Positions 37,530-48,938 are shown, numbered from the stretch's first letter. The stretch: 64,000 nucleotides of DNA from Eublepharis macularius (GCF_028583425.1 NC_072807.1:32059001-32123000), one strand, 5' to 3'. Translations and numbers: made by a program. Notes: generated from the letters alone by a model not told the origin.

Positions 37530-37782
37530 TAACAACAACAACCATGTTCAATTTATATACCACCCTTCAAGACAACTTAACACCCACTCAGAGCGATTTA
37601 CAAAGTATGTTATTATCATGCCCACAACAAAACACCCTGTGAGGTGGGTGCGGCTGAGAGAGCTTTGAGAAACTGTGACTGACCCAAGATCACCCAGCTG
37701 GCTTCAAGCGGAGGAGTGGGGAATCAAACCCAGTTCTCCTGATTAGAGTCCTGCACTCTTAACCACTACACCAGACTAGCTC
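37530..37782 (-). repeat. MIR-like tRNA-derived squamate SINE
   Basis: Reverse complement of the family at 36190: minus strand carries 'CTAGTCTGGTGTAGTGGTTA' at its start, and ends in 'GGTGGTATATAAATTGAACA' and (GTT)n. Confidence 0.87.
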
Positions 37783-38068
37783 ACCAACTCACAAACTTGC
37801 CGAATTCACTCAGGAATGAAGTCTTCTGGCGAAAGACAGGGAGATGCACCCTCTGGTTTCAGTTGGACGGCCACCCCAATCCATTTTGGGACCCACCGCA
37901 GCTATTCAAAAGGATGTATCATCCAACACCCACCAAATGCCCTAAGATACCTGCTGCCATCATGTGCCAACCCTTGATCAGTCATTTATGGGCAGGATCT
38001 ACCAACCTTTGCTGCTGAGTGAAATTGGAATGGAGGGGGGGGGCAGGAACTGCCCCTTTACACCAGAG

Positions 38069-38262
38069 AAAGATTTGGGTCCAATAGCACTTTAAAGACC
38101 AGCTAGATTTCCAGGGTATGAGCTTTCGAGAATCAGAGCTCTCTTCATCTCTGACTCTTGAAAGTTTATCCCCTGGAAATCGAGCAGTTCTTTAAGGTGC
38201 TACTGAACCCAAATCTTGCTCTTTTACTACAGACCAGTACAGCTACCCACCTGAAACTAGTA
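38069..38262. mobile_element. Penelope-like foldback retroposon
   Basis: Flanked by perfect 12-bp duplications TTTACACCAGAG at 38057-38068 and 38263-38274. Left half GGGTCCAATAGCACTTTAAA and right half TTTAAGGTGCTACTGAACCC are inverted, as in the element at 33692. Confidence 0.77.
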
Positions 38263-38838
38263 TTTACACCAGAGTGTGTCAGGAAACCAAAGGCAGAGCT
38301 CTGACCAGAGAACTTAAGAGCAGCTCTGGCACATCAGAACGATGATCCATCTTGGACATCATCCTACCTCATGCTGTGGTTGATAAGCACGCCGGAAAAC
38401 AAATAAGCTTGAGAGCTCATTTATGGAATGCCCCATATCACATCTGGTTTGGCCAATGACTGACTTTGCATGTAATTATATTTGTATTCTTGTAGTTTTT
38501 TTGTTTTTTAATGAACGGTTTTGGATTGTGAAGGCCTATGGCCAGATACAATAAACTCAATTCAATTCATACTTTTGATTAAATGTGTCTAGGATGCACT
38601 ATTTAGAAACCTATATACACAACCTCTGCATGGCAGTGTGCGTATGCTGTGAGCCTGTACAGTGAAGCCCAAGACACCAGATGTCAAAGACATAAGGAAA
38701 ATTAAATACATGGTATAAAAACCCCGTGTGTGTGCGCCTCTTCTCATTTTTATCCCACCCTTCTTCCTCCAATAAGCTCAGGGTGGAATACATGGTGTTC
38801 CTCCCTCCATTTTATACAATAATGCTGTGAGATAGACT

Positions 38839-39030
38839 TAGGGTTGCCAGTCTCCAGGTGGTGGTTGGAGATCTCCCGGGATTACTACTAATCTCCAGAT
38901 GACAGAGATCGGTTCCCCGGGAGAAAATGGCTGCTTTGGAGGGTGGACTCTAGGGCATTCTACCCCACTGAGTTACCTTGCCTCCCCAACCTTCCCATAC
39001 TCGACTCCCAAATCTCCAGGAATTTTCCAA
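38839..39030. mobile_element. hAT MITE, right end lost (TAGGGTTGCCA family)
   Basis: Begins TAGGGTTGCCAGTCTCCAGG. The interior has TAATCTCCAGATGACAGAG and CCCAAATCTCCAGGAATTTT. No right terminus or duplication is visible. Confidence 0.75.
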
Positions 39031-39703
39031 CCTGTATGTCCAGGAAGCAACTGGCCCAAGGACCCACATCTTAGTGCGGCACTCCTACCACTATGCAACA
39101 CTGCCTCTCTAGGTGCACAAGAGGCATGTTTGCACACCCTTGCCCTTCAAGCATAAACACACACAGCAGCCCTGCTGCATTTAAAGCCTCTCCCTCATTG
39201 CACACAAGTGTCTCTCATCAGACTGTCTGCTTTGCATGCTAACAGCTTCAGGGGGCCAGAGGTTGGAAAGGACGACTTAATGCATTCAAGGGAGCTGAGC
39301 ATATGCTGGGGAAGGTGGCGGGGAGGGGGGGGGATTCCTGGCATTTCAAGGCTTTCGAGTTTCTAAATGCCAGCAGCAGCTGGGAGAGTTACAAATATTC
39401 ATGACCGCTGCCACAGAGGACTGAATGGCAAACAGTTCAGCGTCTTCCTGGTCGGATCCAGGGGGGAAATGGATTACGCAGCTAATAATGAATCACTGGG
39501 CTGCGGCATTAAGCAAACCCCCATTACTCTGTGCTGGTTGTGCTTTCGGCAGCAAGGGGGAGACAGAGTCCCTATTGGCAGCCTGGGGAGCCGGAGATAG
39601 AGCTCTACATGCACAGTGATTCAATGACAAAAATGGGGACTCTTCTCTCCCTGCGCCTTGCTCTCCACATACTATGCATACCAAGGTCCTTCTTACTCCT
39701 GCA

Positions 39704-39921
39704 TAGGGTTGCCAGCTCCAAGTTGGGAAATTCCTGGAGATCTGGGGGGTAAGACCTGGAGAAAGAGGGGTTTGGGGAGGGAAAGGACCTTGGCATGGCA
39801 TAATTCCATAGATCCCACCCCCCAAGTAGCCATTTTCTCCAGGTGAACTGATCTCTGAGGCCTGGAGACCAGTTGTAATTCCAGGAGATCTCCAGCCACT
39901 ACCTGGAGGCTGGCAACCCTA
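39704..39921. mobile_element. hAT MITE (TAGGGTTGCCA family)
   Basis: Termini TAGGGTTGCCAGC and GCTGGCAACCCTA are inverted repeats. Flanking 8-bp duplications are CTCCTGCA (39696-39703) and CTCCTACA (39922-39929), one mismatch. The interior is a foldback around TCCTGGAGATCTGGGGGG and AGGAGATCTCCAGCC. Confidence 0.88.
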
Positions 39922-39989
39922 CTCCTACAGAGTCCCGACCGGGGGTGGGGGTGGGCAAAAGGACTGGGTTACATAAGACAATCCTTGCT

Positions 39990-40120
39990 GCATCCCCCCC
40001 AAAGTTCCATCTAGTCCAGCATTCTGTTTCCTACGGTGGCTAGCCAGGTGGAGAGTGAGGCACAGCGAGCAAAGCCTCCTCCTGTAATTGCCCTCCGCAA
40101 GAAATCTGGTATTCCGAGAT
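39990..40120. repeat. Dispersed repeat fragment
   Basis: 'CCATCTAGTCCAGCATTCTG' and 'CCTCCTGTAATTGCCCTCCG' match the upstream part of the repeat at 33405 and the one at 53590. Confidence 0.55.
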
Positions 40121-41638
40121 ATGCCACATCTGCAAATGGAAGCTCTGTTTGGCTTTCACAGCTAGCAGTCATTAATGGATCTGTCCTCAGTGAATGTGTC
40201 TGTATAAAGCCATTTAACCGAGAGTCATGAGATGTGTGGGTTGGGGAGGCCCAGCTGGGAAGCCCGTTGGTACAGTACAGAGCGCTGATCTTTGGAAATT
40301 TACTTCTTTCAGACGTAAATAGCGGCACCTTAAAGACTCACACATCTTTATTCCAGCACAAGTTCTTGAGGACTAGCACCCACTTTGTCAGCTGCAAAGA
40401 GAGGGGTACCTCCTCAAGCATAGTCCACTACAAGAAGGAGAGAATTTTTTAAAAGTTGTTCTTTACGGCGCCATAACACTCATGTGCCTACTCTTTCTCT
40501 TTCATGCAACCTGGAATGGAATCAAGTGAGGGTGGGAGGGGTATTACATGTTTGTATTGAGCGCTGAGAGATGAATCTCGGAGCATACAAAGCTTTGTTT
40601 GCAAAGGCTGATTTAGGCACACTGCCCTGGGCTCTTTAATTCTTGGTGATTTGCAGCGGTAATGGGGAGTGTTTCGTCTGTTGTAGAAGAATCTGGTGAC
40701 TCCAGGTGATGGGAAAGCAGCCTCATCCGCCATCCCAAGTCTTTGGGACAGCCATTTTGCACACACACACACCCCATGGCGTCCCATTCAGTCCTCACAG
40801 AGTAATTAGCAGGTACAGGTGTGCAACCAGGTATCAACTTCAGCCATCTCTGCTCTAAACTTTCCTCTGTGTCTTGCTTAGCACTTCCAGTCCGCACAAC
40901 TAACTTTGCTTAATTTTCTTACGGGATTTACAGGCTGCCTTTCCTTTACCAGGCTCCCAGGGCAGCAAGCGACTATAAAACACTAAGCAAAACAGAATCA
41001 AATCAGAAACTGTAGTAGCTCATCAACCCTGCCAATGCTAAAAAATCGAAAACACAGAACTCAGACTTGTAGACCAAGGTGGGAAGGGCAAGGGGAAGCG
41101 AACCAAACCAAGAATCCCCTGTTCTGCAAGACAGAAGAGAGCTGCAGCAATCTATCAAGCACCTGAGTCAATAAAAATGATTTAATGCGGCAACCAAAAG
41201 GAAGAAGATTGGGCACCAGGCAGACAGCTGTTAGGAAGGCATTCTGCAAGACATACACCAAACACAAAGACACAGGAAGGGAAGGGTACAGATTTGGGAG
41301 CTGCCTTTACACCCTTTGGTTCATCTAGGTCAATACTGCCTACTCTGACTGTCAGTGTCTGACCAAGGACTCACACAAAGATAAGTTTTTTCCCAAAAGA
41401 AGGTTCAAACAAGACTGTACATTATATTTCATAGAGGCTGCCAAAAAGAGCGGCAGCCAGGAGAAGGTTGGTTCCACAGACGAGAGCAAAGACTTTTCTC
41501 TGCTGCCTCAGAGGGCAAGATAAGATCGAACGAGCTTCAGTGACAGGAGAGTTTAACACAAGCTGAACAGGAGAAGACATGTTGTAGCGGTAAGAACAGT
41601 TCAACAGTGAAACCAAGGGGGTGAGAATGGGCTCTTGC

Positions 41639-41795
41639 AAGTAATAAGAGGGGGTAAGGGTTGGAAAGCTGTTGGAAGTCGATAGAGAGGGGGGAGGGAA
41701 AGGGTGGGGGATAGGGTTAATTAGATATTGAGGGAATGTATGTATTGAATTTGAAAAGTATACTCACCAATAAAAATTTTCTAAAAAAAAAAAAA
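41639..41795 (+). mobile_element. L1-type LINE 3' end with poly(A)
   Basis: Flanked by perfect 14-bp duplications GAATGGGCTCTTGC at 41625-41638 and 41796-41809. It has a G-rich 3' UTR-like interior, AATAAA and a terminal A-run. The insert is 157 bp, the usual 5'-truncated result of target-primed reverse transcription. Confidence 0.85.
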
Positions 41796-41883
41796 GAATG
41801 GGCTCTTGCTCACTAGAGGTTTTCCAACAGAGGCTAGACAGCCATAAGAATGCTCTAGCCTTGAGCAAGGGGCTGGTCTCGAT

Positions 41884-42220
41884 CAGGGGCCCCCAACCTT
41901 CCTGAGGGCACCATTGGAGTTCTGACACATGGTGGGCACAAAATGGCTGCCACAAAATGGCTGCTGCAGGAGGTGGAGCCAGTCACAACATGGCTGCCAC
42001 AGCTTACCTTCAGTCACACTGTGAAGATTCTTGTGCTGTGGTGGCAGCTGCTGCCAAAACAAATTTTTTAAACATTGCACAGCCAATCGAATCTCCAATG
42101 GCCAGTCAGAAGACTTGCTGAGCAAAAAGCCCCAGCTGGCCTCACCTGTTTTCTAAAAACACTTGGTGGGTGCCAGGAAAGGTATTGACGGACACGATGG
42201 TGTCACGTTGGCAACTTCTG
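41884..42220. mobile_element. hAT-like MITE (CAGGGGCCCCC type)
   Basis: Starts CAGGGGCCCCCAACCTTCCT and ends near CACGTTGGCAACTTCTG. The flanks GTCTCGAT and GTCTTAGAT are a diverged duplication. The interior repeats ACAAAATGGCTGC. It splits a CR1. Confidence 0.6.
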
Positions 42221-42256
42221 GTCTTAGATGGCCTTTAAGTCTCCTTCCAACTCTAT

Positions 42257-42448
42257 GGCCATTTTCACACGGCTTACCGGCCTCTGGAACATTGAGCAAA
42301 ACTCCCGGCAGACTGCATCTTCTCACGCGAAATTGCACCAGGAGGACACTGTTATCCAGGAGTTTTGCATGAAATCACACGAGAAGACGCTGTCTGCCGG
42401 GAGTTTTGCACAATGTTCCGGAGGCCGGTAAGCCGTGTGAAAACGGCC
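42257..42448. mobile_element. Harbinger-like foldback MITE
   Basis: Inverted termini GGCCATTTTCACACGGCTTA and TAAGCCGTGTGAAAACGGCC, flanked by TAT on both sides (3-bp duplication). The second arm pair has ACTCCCGGCAGAC and GTCTGCCGGGAGT. GGCC ends with 3-bp duplications suggest PIF/Harbinger ancestry (inference). Confidence 0.75.
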
Positions 42449-43227
42449 TATGACTTTGTGACTTGAAAACAATTTCTAGCCTGAATTTTAGGCAGCAGAG
42501 AACTAAAAAACAGCTTCTGCAGCTGTGCCTGCTTTGAAACCATCTGTACTGCTAGTTTGTGCGTGGCTGTTCTTTCTGGTGCCTTGCTCTTGAAAAACGC
42601 AAGCGGCCTCCTGCAGGCACTCCAATGAGCACTGGCAGAGCAGACGAGAGAGCGCTTCCCACTCCAAAGCTATGATGGTCTCTGTAGTCTGAGGAGCCTT
42701 TGCAAAATATTTACTCCGCAGCCCTAGGTGACAATAGGTGTTTGAAGAGTTGTCTGTGAACGAAAGGGCCTGGCTGTGGGAGTGGCAGAAGAGAAGATGA
42801 TATTCGAGGCAGCATAAGAATAGAAGTGTTCTAGGGAAAGAGGAAGGTGGAGGATTTCATCAACAGACGTAGTAACCCTGTTACGATTTCCCCACTGCAG
42901 CCTCGTTCAATTAACTGAGCGTCAAAGTCCAAATGCACACCGAGCTAGCCTTGATTAATTTGATCCATTTCCCCATGATGAATGGGGAAAAAAACAACCC
43001 TCCTTGTTAGGCACTGGAGGGCAAATGGGACGCATGGTGAAGCACTCACAATGACGGCTTAACCAAGCGCCTTAATAAAGGTCATCTCAGCACACATGTT
43101 GGTACGTAACAGCAGGCACAGGGCCAGATCAGCAGAGGGACGCCACCGGTTTGCTGCCGCCGTGCCTTCCGCTATCTGCAGAGCTTTCTCGAGGCTGCCA
43201 CTGGATTCTCCCAGGGTATATCACAGA

Positions 43228-43420
43228 GGCCGTTTCCACACTACTCACCTTCCTCTGGAACGCTGCGGAACGTCGTGAAAAAAACCGCGGAAGATAGCGT
43301 CTTCTCACACGAGTTTTGCATGATGTTGTACAAAACTCATGTGAGAAGATGCTATCTTCTGTGGGTTTTTTGCGATGTTCTGCAGCGTTCTGGATGAAGG
43401 TGAGTAGAGTGGAAATGGCC
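43228..43420. mobile_element. Harbinger-like foldback MITE
   Basis: Starts GGCCGTTTCCACACTACTCA and ends with its near inverse TGAGTAGAGTGGAAATGGCC; AGA flanks both sides. Inner arms such as AAAACTCATGTGAGAAGATG mirror the left half. Same terminus style as 42257 with a different interior. Confidence 0.75.
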
Positions 43421-44297
43421 AGAATCCTGTCACCACAGGGTAGGCTACCCTTCCGTGCTGGCTTCCCAGTATCTCCAAAGCGCTGAACAGGCACTGCAAA
43501 GAACAGCCGTCGGTATCCCAGGTGGATGCAAGAAGCTGTTCAAACCTCACATGATTTTTTGGGGTGTGTGGGATGATGGGCTTGGGAGGCAACTCCTCAA
43601 AAAGGGTTTGGCCTTGGGTTTACCAGACATACCTTCTTTGCTCCACCAATACTCAGTAAAAGCAGGTACTTCTAGCGGTTCTCATCAACACCGCTCACGA
43701 GGAAGTGCTCAGAAAAGACTCTGCATGCTGGACCCACTCCCTCCTGAACAGCGGGAAATGGTTTTGGAGTGCCAGAACCAAACCAATCAACACCAGAGCC
43801 AAACTTACACCAGAGGAAGGACGAAGAAAGACCTGCCATAGGAAAAGCCCAGCGTCTGCCCTCTGCAGGTTCCTTCTCCTTTGCCAAATAAATGAATCTG
43901 CCTCAACTTCTCTGTCACCATCATGACACTTCACAAGACATCACTGTCCCCATTTCTATTGTTGGAGAGGCTCAGAAGGCCACCAGCCCTCAATTGCAGG
44001 GAGCAGGAGGGGTGGAGAAAGCCACACGTGCTCTTTACATCACCGTTCTCACCAAAGAAATACTGACCGGACATACTATTACAGACCTGGAAGTCACTGT
44101 TCTACCCTACCCCCCACCCCCGCCCCACAGACACCTTCAAAGGGAATATACAATGTGAAAGAGCTGAATTAGAACTCATTGAGAAATTAAATGCTGCATG
44201 TCATCCTGGCTTAAACAGAGACGTGGATTTCCTTACTCACTATAATCTCTAGTCACTCTACAGGATCCACTTTTTACAAGTTTTAATTGGCTATTCT

Positions 44298-44476
44298 CAG
44301 GGCTTTTTTTCAGGGGGAACGCGGGGGAATGGAACCTCTTGAAAACGGTCACATGGCTGGTGGCCCCGCCCCCTGATCTCCAGACAGAGGGGAGTTTAGA
44401 TTGCCCTCCACCCCGCTCAGCAGCGCGGGGCAAACCACTGAGTTCCACCACCTCTTTTCCCAGAAAAAAAGCCCTG
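44298..44476 (+). mobile_element. hAT foldback MITE, single-arm derivative
   Basis: Termini CAGGGCTTTTTTTC and GAAAAAAAGCCCTG, with perfect 8-bp duplications GCTATTCT at 44290-44297 and 44477-44484. Only one of the two inner inverted arms is present, so it is an internally deleted copy of the family at 13632. Confidence 0.9.
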
Positions 44477-44607
44477 GCTATTCTTAATATGTTTCTTCAG
44501 ACTATAACCCTGTACCCAGTATCGAATAATTTATCTTAAACTTTAGACTCCTCCAATCTACTCCTCCTGGAGTAGTTATTTGCCCTATTAATCCTACTTC
44601 TGTACTC

Positions 44608-44800
44608 TGACCTGGATAGCCCAGATGAGCCTCATCTCGTCAACCTCAGAGGCTAAGCAGGGTCAGCCTCAGTTAGTAATTGGACGGGAGACCTCTAACG
44701 AAACCAGGGTTGCAATGGCAAATCACCTCTGTTAGTCTCTTGCTGTGAAAACCCCTCAAGGGGTCGCCATAAATCAGCTATGACTTGAACACAGCACTGT
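44608..44800 (+). repeat. 5S rRNA-derived SINE
   Basis: 'GATGAGCCTCATCTCGTCAA', 'GGCTAAGCAGGGTCAGCCTC' and 'AATTGGACGGGAGACCTC' give the clearest 5S resemblance in the window; tail 'CAGCTATGACTTGAACACAG'. Confidence 0.88.
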
Positions 44801-46011
44801 CACACATCCTACTTCAGTACTCTGCTACTCCGGCTAATGATGTTGATATATGATGACAGAAGTCACACACATCCCTTCTACCTCAACTCCCCTATTTTGC
44901 CCTTACACTTGAAAGACACAATTCACACCAAACCTCTCTACCTCGACTCCTCCCTCCTCCTTGTAAACTTCCCCATAAGTAGAACCCTAAGGATGCTCTT
45001 CTCTTCACATATCTAAAGAAGTCAGCTTTGACTCAGGAAAGCTCATACGGAAATAAATGGGCTTTGGACTGACTTCAACTGAAGCAGCAGCCCAACCTCG
45101 CTCTCCAAGCATCCTTCGAGATCCATCTTCCGAATGACTATTTGTTGGCTTGCTATGATTTCGTATTGAATTGCTGGGACTGTTTTTGTGCAGCGGTAAT
45201 GAGCCGCATCGAGCGGGCCACTGCAGGTTCCGAAAACATTAATAAGCGATCCTTACAACAAGCTTATGAGACAGGCAGCTCAGTATTACGTTCCCCACAT
45301 AGGGGAGGTTTTCCAAAGGCATTCTCATGGCAAAGGCCACATTCAGTTGGGGTTCCCCGATTCATCGCTCTGTCTCTGGATAGGTCTGCTGTGCTGCAAA
45401 CCCGTCGAAACTGGCAGGGTTTTGCTTAAAATATACTTGAATGGGCACACAGTCCCTGGGGGAGTCTAAACTGAATTGCGAGCTTGCAAATCACCAAATG
45501 TTCTCGTTCCAAACAGGGCTATTCAAGCTTTCAAAAGGCTGGAAGGAAATATTCCATTGTTTTTCAAGCCCCTCTTTTCTGTCCTGTCATTTCCAGCAAA
45601 ATTGAAGACATTCTTTTCCCTTTTTTTATTTTGTGGCTATATTTCTGGAGACCACCCTCGGGAAATACGCTTCTCTATAATACATCCATGCATATGAAAA
45701 ACGTTCCTTTGCTAAGCCAGAAAGAACGACCCTATGGATTCAGATCGACACAGAGCCTCTCTTGATATGTAAAGTTTCCCTTGCATCTCGGGCAATTCTC
45801 CCTTTCCAGCTTCCCCTGATATCTGGCTCCCAGAGTTCAATCCCTTGGTTCCCCTTTTCATTTTATTTATTTGATTTTTTCTTTTCATTCCACAGTGGCT
45901 TAGATCAAAATAATAAAAATATAGGATTTATTTTACATCCCCCTCCTGCCGGGCACAAGCCACCAGACCCCTGCTCACCCCCATTCTGAGCACATTTTCA
46001 CCAATTTTTTT

Positions 46012-46257
46012 CCACCAGTTTGGTGTAGTGGTTAAGAGCAGCAGGACCCTAATCTGGAGAGCCAGGTTTGATTCCCCACTACTCCGCTTGAAGCCAGCTG
46101 GGTGACCTTGGGCTAGTCACAGCTCTCTGGAGCTCTCTCAGCCCCACCCACCTCACAGGGTGATTGTTGTGGGGATAATAATGACATATTTTGTAAACCG
46201 TTCTGAGTGGGCATTAAGTTGTCCTGAAGGGTGGTATATAAATTGAATGTTGTTGAT
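46012..46257 (+). repeat. MIR-like tRNA-derived squamate SINE
   Basis: GGTGTAGTGGTTAAGAGCAG head, GGTTTGATTCCCCACTACTC B-box region, 'GGTGACCTTGGGCTAGTCAC', and tail 'GGTGGTATATAAATTGAATG' with (GTT)n. Well preserved. Confidence 0.9.
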
Positions 46258-46379
46258 GTTCTTATAAGCAAAAATAAGGAAGGAAAAACATCCTTTTCTT
46301 TTAAAAAATGTTTTTAATTGTGTGTTGCCTATTTCTGTCAGACTGGGGAGACTGAGGGCTGAAATCCCCACATGCACTT

Positions 46380-46500
46380 TGGCTAGTCAGTCTTTCTCTC
46401 AACTTGACCTACCTCACAGACTGTTGTGAGGGTGAAATGCAGGTGTGGAGAACCCTAGGATAGGAAGAAGGGCAGGATAAAAATGTGATAAATAGACAGC
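46380..46500 (+). repeat. Sauria-like SINE tail fragment
   Basis: CTCAACTTGACCTACCTCAC, 'ACTGTTGTGAGGGTGAAATG' and a GGCAGGATAAAAATGTGATA tail; head missing. Confidence 0.6.
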
Positions 46501-47042
46501 AGTGCGTGTTAAACACAGCTATATTTTTGCTGTGTGAGAAAACCTATGGCTTGGATCCAAACTAAACTGGCCATCGATTCCGTCTTCCACTCATATCATT
46601 CCTCACAGTTCTCATTTTGCAGAGATCAGTTGAAGAGAGGCAGAAAAGTTCTCGATCCAACCCCATTTCTCTTTGGGTCTTTAGATCGAAGCTTTCTTTT
46701 GATTACCTCTGTAGCAAAAGCCTTGTTCACATGCTACAAGTGAATAGCACGTACAACTCACATGTATGCCCATACATCTGTTTGGGAGAAAGAGCCAAAG
46801 TGTGTTTCACTTTACAAATGAAACCTGGATGAATGTGAAATTTTGATTCCACGTTCAGCTGTAAATATGTTGCATGGACCATGAGAATTACTCGATGCCT
46901 GTATAAAGAACAGTCACGTGTACACTGTACACACATTGTATGTGCACTCATTTTAATGTGGGATTACAATGTTGGTCATTGGTAGAGTTGCCTTCGTTAT
47001 TGCTGAGCAAAGGACCACAGATGAACAAGCTCTAGGCACCAT

Positions 47043-47210
47043 CAGTTCAGAGGAGTTTGCCATGTTAGTCTGTAGTTGCAAAATAGTAAAGAATCCAGTA
47101 GCGCCTTTAAGACTAACCAACTTTATTGTAGCATAAGCTTTCAAGAACCACAGCTCTCTTCGTTAGATGCAGCTACTGGACTCTTTACTATTCTAGGTAT
47201 TCTAGGTACC
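47043..47210. mobile_element. Penelope-like short retroposon
   Basis: Flanked by 12-bp duplications TCTAGGCACCAT (47031-47042) and TCTAGGTACCAT (47211-47222), one mismatch. The interior has 'GCCATGTTAGTCTGTAGTTG', 'CAGTAGCGCCTTTAAGACTA' and a short inverted end CAGCTACTGGACTC. Confidence 0.73.
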
Positions 47211-47317
47211 ATTGGCAGTCTGAAAAGAGATTGACTAGAGATGGCATACCTCCATGTATTGATGGCACCTTGAGCCTATGTGTGTATAAGCTTCACCTAC
47301 ATAAGCTCTACTGTAGC

Positions 47318-47525
47318 ATAGTGGTTAAGTGGTTGGGCTGTGAATCAGCCCTCTGCTGACTTGAATACCACTACCGCCATGAGCTCAGTAGGTAACCTTG
47401 TGTACGCCACTCCTCTCAGCCCAGCTGGATTGTGGGGATAATAACAATACTGACTTTGTTCACCACTCTGAGTGGGGGACTAATCTGTCTAGAAGAGCAG
47501 TATAAACGTGCAGTTATTATATTAT
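47318..47525 (+). repeat. MIR-like SINE, diverged
   Basis: 'TGTAGCATAGTGGTTAAGTG' head and 'ATTGTGGGGATAATAACAAT' core, with tail 'GAGCAGTATAAACGTGCAGT'. Confidence 0.65.
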
Positions 47526-48493
47526 TATAAGACTTCCCAGTGCAATCTGTAACCCGTATGGAGAAGAGAGCCAGTGTCCTGTGCCCCTCTCAGAGATCGA
47601 TTGTACCTTGGCTTAGGTCATCTAAACAGAGCTAACCACAAAGGGGGAGACGCCGCAGTTCAAACAGAACTAAAGGTTCGTGCTCTGCCACTCGAGCTAG
47701 TAAATCATCGCTTCCTCGCAACAAAAATCGAACTGTATGGGTCATTTGGAAGCAACGTTACGGAATGGACACTACGTTCTCCAAAACAGAAGCACACAGA
47801 CAAACCATGCACACGTACAACCTGTCCCCCGCATTCCACACATCAAAAGCCACAACACGCACACACACCAAGACACAATGAAATAAACACTGTGATTTAT
47901 ATAAACGAGGCACTAGCATGCTAGAATAACGTGTTTGGATTTTATGAAACCTCGACTATTTTCATCTGAAAGATTTCTTTGTAACTCCCCCGGCGCTGCT
48001 CACCTCAAATGCAAAACATTAGAAGGATTTTAACAACTGCCAGGACGAAAATACAGAAGTATTTGAGGGTGTCTCCTCGTCCCTTCTTTGCTTTTGCATT
48101 TTAATATTTGGTGTGCTTGCAGCCAAGTTCCGAACTCTTTTCTGCAAACACAACACTTAGAAACTTTTCGAGAAACAAAAAGCAACTTTGCATTTTCGTG
48201 ATTCCCACACGCTGCACAATTTGATGGGCTGCAAAAATCCCTGAGTGCGCTGGGGGGCGGGGCTCAGAGAAAATGTTTTCTAATCAGTCTTCCATTGTCA
48301 GGCAGAACAATGTTGCCTTAAAATAGGTTACCGCGGGTGCCCACTAGACTCTTCACATTGCCCCCCCCTTAAAAACTGTCTCTGAGAACAGTCACCTGTA
48401 GCACATTTTGGAGAGGCAGGTGGGGAGGTAAAGCCTCTAGATAAATAAAGGGGAGGGGAGTCTGTTTTCTCATCATTCTACTATAGTAGTGCA

Positions 48494-48938
48494 CAGGGGT
48501 CATTTCGTAGAAAAAGAGCTGGAGGAACTCATTAGTATAACTCATTAGCATAACTCATTAGCATATGCCATACCCCTTGCCATCACCAGAAGTGTGTCAT
48601 TGGTATAACTGATTTGCATATGCCACAACCCCTGACATTACCTATCCTGGCTGTTTTGGACCAAATCCTGGCCATTCAGGGCCGAAATTGGGCCCAAAAT
48701 GGCAAAGGGGGCTGAAAATGGCCGAAAAGGGGTCCAAAATGGTCAGGATCGGGCCGCTGCTGAGCGGGAGAGTGATCCACCACCCGTCAGAGGCCTGGTC
48801 CGGGCCATTTCGGCCCCAATCCAGGACGAAACGAGCTCCAAATGGCCGAGTCAGGTGGGCGGGGCCACCTGACATGTGACCTCTTTGGGGAACTGTCGGA
48901 ACTGCGTTCCTGCGCGTTCCCCCTCGAAATGAGCCCTG
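48494..48938. mobile_element. hAT-type MITE with distinct interior
   Basis: Left end CAGGGGTCATTTCG, right end CGAAATGAGCCCTG. Flanks GTAGTGCA (48486-48493) and GTGGTGCA (48939-48946) are an 8-bp duplication with one mismatch. Inside are three repeats of AACTCATTAG and a GGCC/AAAATGG-rich block. It shares the GAACGCG/GTTCC subterminal motifs with the CAGGGC family. Confidence 0.82.

Larger units (their letters stand above)
41400..42460 (+). mobile_element. CR1 LINE 3' region, interrupted by three insertions
   Basis: Recognisable CR1 3' pieces run in order: AAGAACAGTTCAACAGTG, then AGAGGTTTTCCAACAGAGG and CTAGACAGCCATAAGAATGC after 41809, then GATGGCCTTTAAGTCTCC and TTCCAACTCTATG before 42257, resuming TATGACTTTGTG after 42448. 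The interruptions are an L1 end (41639-41795), a hAT MITE (41884-42220) and a Harbinger-like MITE (42257-42448). Confidence 0.75.
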
